DNA of 64,000 nt, taken from contig CP076021.1 in NCBI GenBank assembly GCA_018622495.1, forward strand, positions 1,054,001-1,118,000, written 5' to 3'. Of this stretch, positions 9,224 through 18,334 are shown piece after piece. The position numbers were made by a program, and so were the translations under genes. Every line of letters starts with the position of its first letter. Positions within the stretch are counted from its first letter, which is position 1. The notes below the pieces were generated by a model. It worked only from the letters and a program-made list of their open reading frames with translations. It did not search any database and was not told the origin of the DNA. This DNA is from Mycoplasmatota bacterium. Lineage in GTDB: Bacteria > Bacillota_I > Bacilli_A > Acholeplasmatales > Acholeplasmataceae.

Positions 9224-10341
9224 AATATCTCACGTTTATCCTTTGCATATGCTAAACAGGTATAGTATTCACTACCTCCGTAATAACACATCCATTTACC
9301 GTCATGTTTTGTCATACCTGTAAAAAAGATCGTATTTTTCCAAGCCGATACTAAAACATCTGGTTTTTTATAATCATATCCATTTTCATATGGTCTATCA
9401 TCAGTCTTTAAAATAGGTCTATTTAAATAATCAATTGGTTTAGTCACATCTAATTTGCTGAATAATACTTCTCCAATCGCATAAAAATATCCACTGTGAT
9501 GTCCACCCGTAAACAAAATAATATTATCATTGTCTTGATAGTCAGTAACAGCAAAACAACCTTCTCCACCTGGCCACTGATATGATGATTGGTGACTTGT
9601 CCAATTAATAAGATCTTTAGATTTAGCAATGAGAAAATTATTCAGGTACATGATATATTCATTATTAATTAAAACTGCTTCATTTTCTGGGTTTTGCAAA
9701 ACACATGCATTACGATGAACCTCCCTAGCCTCTTTGAAAATTAATTCAGGCTTTGTCCAATGAATCAAATCTTTGCTTGTGGATAATACAACACCGGATT
9801 CTTTAACATTTATTGGATCTTTAAAATTCCACCTATTGCAAAATAAGTAATAAGTATCTTCTTTTTTCACACAACAAACATCTTCAAAACTATATTTTTC
9901 ATCTTCACCATGTCTAAATAGTGCAGGTGCTAATCGTTCGAAATGAATGCCATCATTACTTATTGCGACGCCAATGTCACAAATATAATCTGCAACAAAC
10001 TCAATTGGAGAAGTATGTTGTTCACTCATTATTAGTTCGTGTGGCATCTCACCACGATAAATATAATAGAATTTATTATCTTTCTTTATAATTGAACCAT
10101 TATGTACACCACCACTCATATGTCCTTTATCCCACGAATTATAATCTGGCTCAAAGATTGGTTCATGATACTTTTGAAAAGGACCTATCGCCCATTCTGG
10201 AATGATTGATTCATCAACTTTATCTTTTGTAAATCCACCCCAATATAGTTTTTCATTATAAGACTGCTTATTTCTTAATTCTTGCCTTTTGGAAGTTTGC
10301 CAATCAAAGATTCCATCTTTAAAAAAATCATTCTTTTTCAT
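9220..10341 (-). CDS. Five-bladed beta-propeller glycosidase (GH43/GH32/GH130-like)
   Basis: Cytoplasmic protein of 373 residues without signal peptide. It shows repeated propeller-blade patterns, for example GVAISNDGIHFERL, VVLSTSKDLIHWTKP and IAKSKDLINWTS, which are the D-G-x-x-F/W blade signature of GH43, GH32, GH68 and GH130 enzymes. SFEDVCCVKKEDTYYLF resembles the E-D-x-R-x segment of GH130 but lacks the D-P-R. I cannot name the linkage cut. The gene lies between the alpha/alpha-barrel enzyme and the kinase and overlaps the latter, so it should act on oligosaccharide already imported. Confidence 0.7.
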   Translation of the reverse strand: MKKNDFFKDGIFDWQTSKRQELRNKQSYNEKLYWGGFTKDKVDESIIPEWAIGPFQKYHEPIFEPDYNSWDKGHMSGGVHNGSIIKKDNKFYYIYRGEMPHELIMSEQHTSPIEFVADYICDIGVAISNDGIHFERLAPALFRHGEDEKYSFEDVCCVKKEDTYYLFCNRWNFKDPINVKESGVVLSTSKDLIHWTKPELIFKEAREVHRNACVLQNPENEAVLINNEYIMYLNNFLIAKSKDLINWTSHQSSYQWPGGEGCFAVTDYQDNDNIILFTGGHHSGYFYAIGEVLFSKLDVTKPIDYLNRPILKTDDRPYENGYDYKKPDVLVSAWKNTIFFTGMTKHDGKWMCYYGGSEYYTCLAYAKDKREIL

Positions 10342-10352
10342 TATTATTCTCC

Positions 10353-13300
10353 TTAAATATTTTGATATGCTGCGTATTGTGGATACTGTAATTTATTTGT
10401 TAAAATTGCATATCTCAATTTAAACTCACTAGACTTAGAAATGATTTTTATATCATGCATCATTCGACTTTCGAGTTTAAATTTATAAATACCAATTTGA
10501 CTTCTATTTATCTTCTCAGGATATTTTTTTTCAATATCATTGATTAAAGTCTTGCCATTTAATAAGAATGTTACAGGATGTTTTTTAGATATACCTTGTA
10601 TATAAAATTCTACATATTGAAAACCACTGTTTTCAAAATTAAGGTTATAAATGTAGTCATCATTATCTTTTAGACGTTTTTCAAAACTTAATATATTTTG
10701 TGTTTGAATGTTTATAGGTTTAATAATTTGTAATTTTTGCAGCGAAAAACCTAAACCTTTGGATCCATCAACTTCAAATATCACATGTTTTATATGTTGA
10801 TTAATTAACGGATTTAAATCTATGTCTAATAAAGTAAATTGTTCTTTGAAATGATAAACTAATACATTTTCATCAGTAACAATTAGAACATTAAGTTCAC
10901 AAGCCTCATTCAATGATCCGATTTGAACTTGTAAATATTGACCTTCATCAACTATCTTATAATCAGATTTAATATTGACTTTAGCCGTCTTATTTAATTC
11001 TTGCCCATAATACATATACATGTGTTCATCAAATACAACATCAACATTTTCTGAAATCATTGGCATATACATCAACTGTTTAATAAAATCAAGCTTCATT
11101 GATTTAATCAATAGTTTTTTATAGCTAATGTTTTTATGATTCATAACTGCTCTAACTATCACTTCTACATTGAATTCTCTATCTATAACTATATTTAAAC
11201 GAGGTATTAAAGTCGTATATGTTTTTGTATAAAATGGATACTTAATTTCTACTATGTAATGTTTTATATCTTTATTTTTAATTTTATGCCACTTTAGAGT
11301 GACTGCTTCAAAGCCATCATATTTAACAGTGTAGTTACTATCGTAATGTTCATAACTTTGAACCATAGTTTTTGTTGGTTTTAATGTGATTAAATGTTTA
11401 GAATTTTTATAATAACTTAGTTTAATACCATCATATAATTTTTCTCTAGAAGCATTTGTTTTCATTTCATTATCTATATACACATCATAGTTTTCATGCA
11501 TTAAGTGATTGAAATTTATAACTGCATCAATATCTTGTTTTTCTATATTATAAGTAATGAAATTTAATTCATCACTTTGTAATTGATTAACTTGATCTGA
11601 TTTGATTATAATCAAAGATCTTTGAGAACTTCTTGCAAACATTTCAAACATCATATATGCTAAATAGACTTCGCCGGAACCATATATTTCTTTAATTTGT
11701 CTCATTAATGATTGACTTCCACCTTCAGCACCTGGATTGTCACCCAGACTTCCAGTAGAAAATTCATATGGTATATATTCTCCTCCCATTGAATCATATG
11801 GTCTACTTAAATTACCATATGGATTCCCATTTAAAGGTAATGCCCATAAAATATTTTCTCGAGCATACCAAAACAACTTGAATAACGTATCATTTTTATT
11901 ATATTTCATAAAAAACGATAAATTATATAAACTTTCTACCATTTCAAAAAATGCTTCCCAACGTTCTCGAGAACAAGCATAACCAAAACCTAAAGTTGAA
12001 AAATAGGCATGAGGATGTGGAGATAAGTAATAAAAGAAAAATATACTCGACGCAATAATTTGAGCTTTTTCTAAATACGAAGGATCTTTAGTTAAATCAT
12101 ATGCATAAGTATTCGCTTTTGTAAGCCAACCAACAGTTGTTGGTTTAGGAGCAACTCTCATACCATAATAATGATCGAAATCTAGGAGATTAGCATGATT
12201 TAATCCCTTTAAGCCTTCTTCTAGATAGTATGTATCTCTTAATATATGATAAGCAGTAAAATGTATGAGTGACCATAGTGCTGCGCCACCAGCGCTACCC
12301 CCATCTTCTTTTCCAGTAACAGGTAAATGTGTATCTAAATCATATGTTACAGGCTGAATATAGTCTTTCATTTTTAATTTATTGACAAATAGCAATGTCT
12401 CTACAAATGCGTCTTTTAATACTTTATTGTTTTCTAACAACGCCATTTCTCCTAATATCTCAACACGAAAAAAATACTTCCATGTAGAAAGAAGATTTGG
12501 ACCTTCTTCATGACCATCAACGTCTGAAAAACTACCTAACATAGGTGATTTTAAAAAGCTTTCATCTACGCCTACTGGTAAACTTCCCCAAGCTAAATGA
12601 AAGAAACCTGATGTATTGTGTGCTTCATCAATCCAAGGGTATTCTAATGTTTTATCCGTCATTAATAATAGACATTTTAAAATAAAGTTTTTTTCCTTTT
12701 TTAGGTTTAAAAGTGTAGCATAAGGATAAAACCCTTTAGCAACATCCATTAGAGCAAATGATTCAGCATATGGTTTTTCTTCTAAATATCCGTATGGAAT
12801 AAAGGTACCAACACCATCATTAATTCTTGCACGTTCATCCATGAGATTGTGTGTTACTCCATATGCAGCATCTTGATATGTAGCAATGTTAATACTATAA
12901 TCTAAATTATCTTTAATTACTGGTTTATTAAAATTTAGAACAATTTCAGCACATTGATTAATAAGTTGAGTGAGTTTATATTTTTCTTGTTTGATTATTT
13001 TGTAAAATACATCAATATACATTTTTTCATTTTCTTTAACGTTAAATAGTTTGTTAGTTAATCCAGTTTTCACATAAGATTTTTGTGAACTTTTAATCAC
13101 TTGACGAAATGGTTCAGGCAAATGATAGTAATCTGCAACTAAAAATAGAGATATTTCACGATTTTCTCCTATTTGCTCAATAACTGCAGGAAATGCAAAT
13201 GGTAGACGATATGCATTAACACTAGACTCATGCGTCATAATAAATCCTATATTAGATTTTATTTTTTCAGATAAAAATCCAATAAAAAAAGCATTTTCTT

Positions 13301-13418
13301 CTATTTCCATCGTTTTTGTAAATGTAATATCGTAACTTAATTTTAAATAATCATCTATTTTATTTGTTTTTTTGCTTATTTTCACATCTAAAGGATGTTT
13401 AATTACAAAATTCACCAT
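10353..13418 (-). CDS. Large cytoplasmic carbohydrate-active protein with alpha/alpha-barrel core
   Basis: Protein of 1021 residues with no signal peptide. Residues ~190-620 are rich in paired helices typical of an (alpha/alpha)6 barrel, with conserved-looking stretches GGSAGGAALW, GFGYACSRERWEAFFEM, NGNPYGN and DNPGAEGGSQS. The same motifs recur in order in the extracellular lipoprotein at 24161-26536 (GGSAGNASIW, GFGYADLRERWEAYLEM, NGNPYGN, DNPGNEGGAQA), so the two are clear paralogues. The C-terminal ~350 residues are beta-rich and look like a binding module. I do not recognise the family. A lyase or hydrolase acting on imported oligosaccharide is inferred from the operon. Confidence 0.7.
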   Translation of the reverse strand: MVNFVIKHPLDVKISKKTNKIDDYLKLSYDITFTKTMEIEENAFFIGFLSEKIKSNIGFIMTHESSVNAYRLPFAFPAVIEQIGENREISLFLVADYYHLPEPFRQVIKSSQKSYVKTGLTNKLFNVKENEKMYIDVFYKIIKQEKYKLTQLINQCAEIVLNFNKPVIKDNLDYSINIATYQDAAYGVTHNLMDERARINDGVGTFIPYGYLEEKPYAESFALMDVAKGFYPYATLLNLKKEKNFILKCLLLMTDKTLEYPWIDEAHNTSGFFHLAWGSLPVGVDESFLKSPMLGSFSDVDGHEEGPNLLSTWKYFFRVEILGEMALLENNKVLKDAFVETLLFVNKLKMKDYIQPVTYDLDTHLPVTGKEDGGSAGGAALWSLIHFTAYHILRDTYYLEEGLKGLNHANLLDFDHYYGMRVAPKPTTVGWLTKANTYAYDLTKDPSYLEKAQIIASSIFFFYYLSPHPHAYFSTLGFGYACSRERWEAFFEMVESLYNLSFFMKYNKNDTLFKLFWYARENILWALPLNGNPYGNLSRPYDSMGGEYIPYEFSTGSLGDNPGAEGGSQSLMRQIKEIYGSGEVYLAYMMFEMFARSSQRSLIIIKSDQVNQLQSDELNFITYNIEKQDIDAVINFNHLMHENYDVYIDNEMKTNASREKLYDGIKLSYYKNSKHLITLKPTKTMVQSYEHYDSNYTVKYDGFEAVTLKWHKIKNKDIKHYIVEIKYPFYTKTYTTLIPRLNIVIDREFNVEVIVRAVMNHKNISYKKLLIKSMKLDFIKQLMYMPMISENVDVVFDEHMYMYYGQELNKTAKVNIKSDYKIVDEGQYLQVQIGSLNEACELNVLIVTDENVLVYHFKEQFTLLDIDLNPLINQHIKHVIFEVDGSKGLGFSLQKLQIIKPINIQTQNILSFEKRLKDNDDYIYNLNFENSGFQYVEFYIQGISKKHPVTFLLNGKTLINDIEKKYPEKINRSQIGIYKFKLESRMMHDIKIISKSSEFKLRYAILTNKLQYPQYAAYQNI

Positions 13419-13434
13419 GGGTAAGCCTCTTCCA

Positions 13435-13950
13435 TTATCTAATTAAATTCTTATCGGTAAATATATCATATTGATCTGTACTTTTTGTTGAAAATTCACT
13501 AACTATCGCACCATGAGGTCCAGCTTGAAACCAATGTTTTGTTTGTGGATAAATCGTATATTGCATACCCTCTAAAAGAATGATTTCATTAAATACAGTT
13601 GTTGTAGTTTTTGGCTTTTTAGCTTTAATTAGTTCTGTTTTCGGACCTTCTACATATAAATATACTAAGCCTTTTCTACATCTAAAAGTTTCTTCCTTTC
13701 CTATTTGTGTTCCAATAGTTGGGTGTAGATGTTCAGGACAGGTTTGATGTGGAAATAAAACAAGTTCTTTCGCACATACTCTTTCAGTATTAATATATGT
13801 AATGATTTGAAGTCCTATTTCTAATAAATTATTCAACCCAAAATCTACAATTTCGATTTTATTTTTTTCTTGTGATGTTAAAGCAATATGTGCATCTTCT
13901 AACATCTTAATCGTTTTTTTTCGATATATCTCAATTGTATCATTATTCAT
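13435..13950 (-). CDS. D-lyxose/D-mannose isomerase, cupin fold (YdaE type)
   Basis: Small cupin enzyme of 171 residues. The metal-site pattern CPEHLHPTIG, KEETFRCRKGLVYLYVEG, then QYTIYPQTKHWFQAGPHGA and the ending SEFSTKSTDQYDIFTD closely follow characterised D-lyxose ketol-isomerases. Those enzymes convert D-lyxose to D-xylulose and D-mannose to D-fructose. Next to a GH130-type phosphorylase, a PfkB kinase and an aldolase, the mannose-to-fructose reaction fits best. It overlaps the GH130 gene by a few bases. The family is firm; the physiological sugar is inferred. Confidence 0.87.
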   Translation of the reverse strand: MNNDTIEIYRKKTIKMLEDAHIALTSQEKNKIEIVDFGLNNLLEIGLQIITYINTERVCAKELVLFPHQTCPEHLHPTIGTQIGKEETFRCRKGLVYLYVEGPKTELIKAKKPKTTTTVFNEIILLEGMQYTIYPQTKHWFQAGPHGAIVSEFSTKSTDQYDIFTDKNLIR

Positions 13951-15007
13951 TTTGATTCAACTCCAATTTTATCATTGTTAATAACTCATTAAGGGAAAAT
14001 GTAATTAAACAAATATTTTCATCACTATTTCCATAATAAAGATATATCATATCATTTTCAATAACTTGTCCACATGGGAATAGGACATTTGCCATAAAAC
14101 CTTTTTGTTCATATGATGCACTTGGTTCAATTAATGGTTCTTCACTTCTATACAAAATCTTTGATGGATCATTTAGATCTAAAACCATAACACCGACGCA
14201 GTACTTATCTTCGAAACTTGCACCATGGTAGAATTCAATCCACCCAATTTTGGTTTTAAATGGTGGAGTTGATGCGCCAATTCTTGCATTATCAAAATGA
14301 TTCGGTCTTAACGATGCTAGTAACTTATGATCATGATAGCTAATCAAATCATTCGATGCAGCAATCCACATTTCTGGTTTATTAAAATATGCGCTAACTG
14401 GTCGATTTAATGCATAATATTTATTATTAATTTTTTCTGGAAATATAGCAACATCTTTATTATCTTGTAAAAATATAATTCCAAGACGTTCGACCTCCTT
14501 AAAATCTTTTGTTCTAGCAAGACATGTGACAACACCAGACATTGAGATAGCACTATAATTAATATAATAGTAATCATCGATGTAAGTAATACGAGGATCT
14601 TCAATACCATATGCTTCATAATATGTACTTGCAATCATAAATGGTTTATCATCAATTTCGAAATGCACTCCATCTGTACTTGTCGCTAATCTAAAATGTG
14701 ATAAACTCGTTAAATAAAGTTGTTCTTTTGTTTTAACAAATCTAGGATCTGTAAAATCTATAGTTTTATCTTTACGATTAAATTTTTTTATGATGATTTT
14801 GTCGTCAATTTCACTATACATCGGAACCCCAACGATTTCAGGGTCATTTGTATGATATTTTTCAGCAACTCTAATCAAAAGTAGAAATTTTTGATTTACC
14901 TTTGCTACACCAGCATTAAATGTACCAATAACCTTAAAATCTTTTTTAGAAGGTTTGACATCCTTTGGTGTTATTAATGGATTATTTATATTTCTAGTTA
15001 TTTTCAT
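13943..15007 (-). CDS. GH130 family mannoside phosphorylase
   Basis: Five-bladed propeller of about 354 residues. GH130 landmarks are NNPLITP at the start, FNAGVAKV, GIEDPRI, and NKDVAIFPEKINNKYYALNRP. GH130 enzymes phosphorolyse beta-mannosides to alpha-mannose 1-phosphate, sparing ATP. I use the ATG at 15005-15007, with GGAG 7 bases upstream, rather than earlier in-frame codons that would overlap the permease gene. It belongs to the importer operon and acts in the cytoplasm. Whether the partner sugar is glucose, GlcNAc or mannose cannot be told. Confidence 0.85.
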   Translation of the reverse strand: MKITRNINNPLITPKDVKPSKKDFKVIGTFNAGVAKVNQKFLLLIRVAEKYHTNDPEIVGVPMYSEIDDKIIIKKFNRKDKTIDFTDPRFVKTKEQLYLTSLSHFRLATSTDGVHFEIDDKPFMIASTYYEAYGIEDPRITYIDDYYYINYSAISMSGVVTCLARTKDFKEVERLGIIFLQDNKDVAIFPEKINNKYYALNRPVSAYFNKPEMWIAASNDLISYHDHKLLASLRPNHFDNARIGASTPPFKTKIGWIEFYHGASFEDKYCVGVMVLDLNDPSKILYRSEEPLIEPSASYEQKGFMANVLFPCGQVIENDMIYLYYGNSDENICLITFSLNELLTMIKLELNQNE

Positions 15008-15008
15008 G

Positions 15009-15920
15009 CTAACTCTCCTTTGACCCCGTAATGTTGACACCTTCCATAAAATATTGTTGTGCAAAGAAATAAAGAATAATAATAGGTACACTTACTAAAA
15101 CATTTGCCGCAGATAAAATATGCCATGGCAAGATAGTAGCTCCAGAAGCTCCTAATTCTCCGATTGCATCTTGATATATCATGTATGTTCCTTTTGCTAG
15201 AGTCCATAAATTTTGATTATCTAAATAGATTAATGGTCCAAATAAATCGTTCCATGTATTTAAAAAAGTAAATATAGCGATAGTAATCATTACTGGCTTA
15301 CTAATCGGTAAAACAATCTTGAAAAATATTGCAAGTTCACTGGCACCGTCCATTTGTGCGGATTCAAATACTTCTTTTCCAATGCCTCTCATAAATTGTC
15401 TTTGTAAAAATATATTGAATATTCCACCTCCAAAAAGTGGGGGGATAATGAATGGTAAAAAAGTATTTGTCCATCCGATTTTATTATATAATTCGAACAT
15501 TGGTATAATTAGTATTTGACCGGGGATTAACATTCCTGAAATAAATAAACCAAATAATAGTTTTGCGCCTTTGACTTTAAATCTTACAAAACCGTAAGCT
15601 ACAAATGCACTTGTTAAACAACTCGCGATGACATTAAATACTGTAATAAACACAGTATTTCTCAAATATAACAAATATGGATTTCCTTGAATGACAGTTA
15701 CAAAAGCATCAAATGTAATTTTTGCGGGTAACAAAGAAGTTGGATTAATCAGCATATCATCATAAGTTTTAAGTGAAGTTGATAATAATACAACAAGCGG
15801 TAAAAACATACCAAATCCAATGACAAGCAACAAGAAATATATTATAAATATTTTCATTTTATTTTTTTTCATATAACTTGTTGTTTGCTTCTTACCTTTA
15901 AAATTTAATGTTCCAAACAT
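15009..15920 (-). CDS. ABC sugar transporter permease, MalG type
   Basis: Inner-membrane permease of 303 residues with six hydrophobic segments. The ATPase-docking EAA loop reads AQMDGASELAIFFKIVLPISKP. The order binding protein, MalF-like and MalG-like permease is typical of CUT1 oligosaccharide importers. The stop codon of the MalF-like gene overlaps this ATG by one base. No ATPase gene is in the operon, so a shared MsmX-type ATPase elsewhere in the genome is expected. Confidence 0.92.
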   Translation of the reverse strand: MFGTLNFKGKKQTTSYMKKNKMKIFIIYFLLLVIGFGMFLPLVVLLSTSLKTYDDMLINPTSLLPAKITFDAFVTVIQGNPYLLYLRNTVFITVFNVIASCLTSAFVAYGFVRFKVKGAKLLFGLFISGMLIPGQILIIPMFELYNKIGWTNTFLPFIIPPLFGGGIFNIFLQRQFMRGIGKEVFESAQMDGASELAIFFKIVLPISKPVMITIAIFTFLNTWNDLFGPLIYLDNQNLWTLAKGTYMIYQDAIGELGASGATILPWHILSAANVLVSVPIIILYFFAQQYFMEGVNITGSKES

Positions 15921-16864
15921 TATGATTCACCATCCTGATAAAATACCAATTTCTTAGAAAGTTTGAAATAGATCAATGTAATCACGCCAATGACAATAAA
16001 TAATAACCAAGCCATCGCTGATGCTTGACCTAATCTGAATGGTTGTTTGTATGCCATATTATATAGCCTTAAGACATAAAACAATGTTGAATTACCTGGA
16101 CCAGATCCAGATACAACAAATCCTTCTGTAAAGACTTGCAATGCACCAATTGTTCCCATTAATACATTATAAAATATAATAGGAGATAGCATTGGTAATG
16201 TAATTTTTCTTAGTTTCATCCAATAAGTAGCCCCATCAATTTCTGCAGCTTCATAAAGAGTTTTTGAAATACTATTTAATCCAGTAAGAAATATGATCAT
16301 TTTCCCACCAAATGCATAGACTGAAATAATGACTAAGGTGAATAATGCTGTATTTGCACTTTCTAACCATATGGGTGGCTGAGAAATACCAATAAATCGT
16401 AAAAATGTATTAACTATACCATTAGATGGATCAAAAATCCATTTAAACATAATTGCACTTGCCACAGCTGGTAACAATGAAGGTATAAAGAAAATAGTTC
16501 TAAATATGTTTTTCCCCTTAACGTTATTATTTAAAAGCAATGCTGAAAATAATGCAAAAACAATGGTTAGTGTTACATTAATTACAGCAAACAATAATGT
16601 ATTCTTCAGTGATAGCCAAAATAGAGGATCCATCCCAGAAAAAAATGATTTGTAGTTTTTTAACCCTACAAAAGTTGCTTCATCAGGTGCTAATAAGGTC
16701 ATATCAGTAAAACTTAAATACAGTGATCTAACCACTGGGTAAACAATAAATACAAGAAATCCTATGATTGCAGGCATTGTAAAGATCCAAAACCATATGA
16801 TTTTAGATCGATAATACCCTATTTTATTTTCGATTGTGCTTTTAAATTTATTCATAAATATCAC
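15920..16864 (-). CDS. ABC sugar transporter permease, MalF type
   Basis: Membrane protein of ~314 residues with six TM segments and the EAA loop EAAEIDGATYWMKLRKITLP. It pairs with the MalG-like permease in the CUT1 importer. Translation may start at a GTG that overlaps the stop of the binding-protein gene (GTGA) or at the ATG three codons on. Neither has a strong ribosome site, so coupling to the upstream gene is likely. Confidence 0.92.
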   Translation of the reverse strand: MIFMNKFKSTIENKIGYYRSKIIWFWIFTMPAIIGFLVFIVYPVVRSLYLSFTDMTLLAPDEATFVGLKNYKSFFSGMDPLFWLSLKNTLLFAVINVTLTIVFALFSALLLNNNVKGKNIFRTIFFIPSLLPAVASAIMFKWIFDPSNGIVNTFLRFIGISQPPIWLESANTALFTLVIISVYAFGGKMIIFLTGLNSISKTLYEAAEIDGATYWMKLRKITLPMLSPIIFYNVLMGTIGALQVFTEGFVVSGSGPGNSTLFYVLRLYNMAYKQPFRLGQASAMAWLLFIVIGVITLIYFKLSKKLVFYQDGES

Positions 16865-18243
16865 TTATAATTTAGTATTATATAATCATTTGCTTGTTTT
16901 TGAATACGACTTAATGCTTCATCAATTGATATATTTGATGAATCATTTGCCAACATTAATTGAAGAATTGGTTCAATAACATTCATTGTAATATCAGTAA
17001 AGTATTCATATTTAGGTAATGTTCTTGCATAGTTTGGATATTCACCATTTGGATCAATTGCGCTAATAGCTAAAGAAGCACGTTCTTTTTGCACGCCATC
17101 TTCCATTTCCTCAAATACAGATTTTCTAACTGTTAAGAATCCTTCCTCAACTGAATCAGCAATACCTTCTTTATCGCTTAAATACTTAATAAATGCCCAT
17201 GAAGCTTCCTTATCAGGTGAATTTTTATATATGCCTACACCATCAATAGCGAATTCTGCACCACTTCTAGTTTCTAAACCCGTTGGCAATAAGGTAACAC
17301 CCCAATTTAAAGTATCCATTGAATCATATCTTGACCAATTAGCAGTATGTCCACCATATTCCATGGCAACATGTAACCCTTGAAATCCACCGAAATCAGT
17401 TTCACCAGGAGCTGCACTTATTTTTGATCTACCCAATGTTTGGTTACCATATGATTTGTCATACCAAATTTGAAAAGCATCTTTTGCTGCATCCGTATCA
17501 AATGAAACATAACCATCTTCATCAAAAATGTCTCCTCCACTCTGGAGTAAATGAATGAGCCATTCTCCCCACCATCCACCAACCTTAGTTGATCCTAATT
17601 GAGTGATTTCACCATTACTACCAGTTTTAGTTAAAACTCCACCAGCAGTAAAATAGTCTTCAATTGTCCAATTAATATGTGGATAATGTGTTTCATCGTC
17701 TGGAGTACCATCTGGTGCCGGTGTTATATTGGCATTTAATAATTGTACTTTTGATTGATCAAATAAATCTTTATTAAAATATAGTAAACTAATATTAAAA
17801 TAGCGTGGTAAAAATACAACATTACCATCTTCATTTGTTAATCTTTCCATAATACCATCAATATAATCATCTACATCAAAAGTATCTTTATCTCTTTCAA
17901 TATATTCAGTTAAATCAAGTAAACTTCTACTGTATACTTCTGTATATGTGTCGCCACCAATAATTACATCTGGTGGTGTACCAGAACCGATTTTTGTTGC
18001 TTGATTCGATTGAACATCTGAACCAGCAGTCCAAATAGGATTGACAGTATAGCCTAAATCAGCATAATCTGTTTCAAATCTTTCAATTACAGATTCATAA
18101 TATCCTCTATCTTTATTGTCTAATAAAACTGTGATTACTCCATCTGATTCTGTTAAACTTTGTTGATTGTTACAAGCAATTAAAGTTAGTGATAGAATAG
18201 AAAAAATTATTGAAACCATTATTTTTTTTGTTAAATTTTTCAT
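16861..18243 (-). CDS. Sugar-binding lipoprotein of the ABC importer
   Basis: Extracellular solute-binding protein of 460 residues. The signal peptide ends in lipobox LIAC (cysteine at residue 24), giving a membrane-anchored lipoprotein. The fold pattern of CUT1 oligosaccharide-binding proteins is visible: PPDVIIGGD, the DLTEYIE segment, and a C-terminal SWAFIKYLSDKEG. Several tryptophans (NW, WW, W) could stack on sugar rings. A GGAG site precedes the ATG, and a strong hairpin lies just upstream. Confidence 0.92.
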   Translation of the reverse strand: MKNLTKKIMVSIIFSILSLTLIACNNQQSLTESDGVITVLLDNKDRGYYESVIERFETDYADLGYTVNPIWTAGSDVQSNQATKIGSGTPPDVIIGGDTYTEVYSRSLLDLTEYIERDKDTFDVDDYIDGIMERLTNEDGNVVFLPRYFNISLLYFNKDLFDQSKVQLLNANITPAPDGTPDDETHYPHINWTIEDYFTAGGVLTKTGSNGEITQLGSTKVGGWWGEWLIHLLQSGGDIFDEDGYVSFDTDAAKDAFQIWYDKSYGNQTLGRSKISAAPGETDFGGFQGLHVAMEYGGHTANWSRYDSMDTLNWGVTLLPTGLETRSGAEFAIDGVGIYKNSPDKEASWAFIKYLSDKEGIADSVEEGFLTVRKSVFEEMEDGVQKERASLAISAIDPNGEYPNYARTLPKYEYFTDITMNVIEPILQLMLANDSSNISIDEALSRIQKQANDYIILNYK

Positions 18244-18267
18244 TGTTTACTCCTTTCAAAATCAGGG

Positions 18268-18294
18268 AGGTTTGGTGTAAAATACACCAAACCT
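18268..18294 (-). promoter_or_regulatory. Intercistronic hairpin before the binding-protein gene
   Basis: A perfect 12-bp stem (AGGTTTGGTGTA / TACACCAAACCT) with a 3-base loop lies between the large lipoprotein gene and the binding-protein gene. No T-run follows on the minus strand. An RNA-processing or 3'-stabilising stem, or a partial terminator that sets gene ratios inside the operon, is more likely than a full stop. Confidence 0.6.
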
Positions 18295-18334
18295 ATTGAT
18301 TTTATGACGTTTTGTATTTATATGTGATGTAAGT

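Noticed and set aside
8269-9323. Plus-strand frames over the PfkB gene
   Set aside because: They are antisense to a well-recognised kinase, have no family features and no ribosome site.
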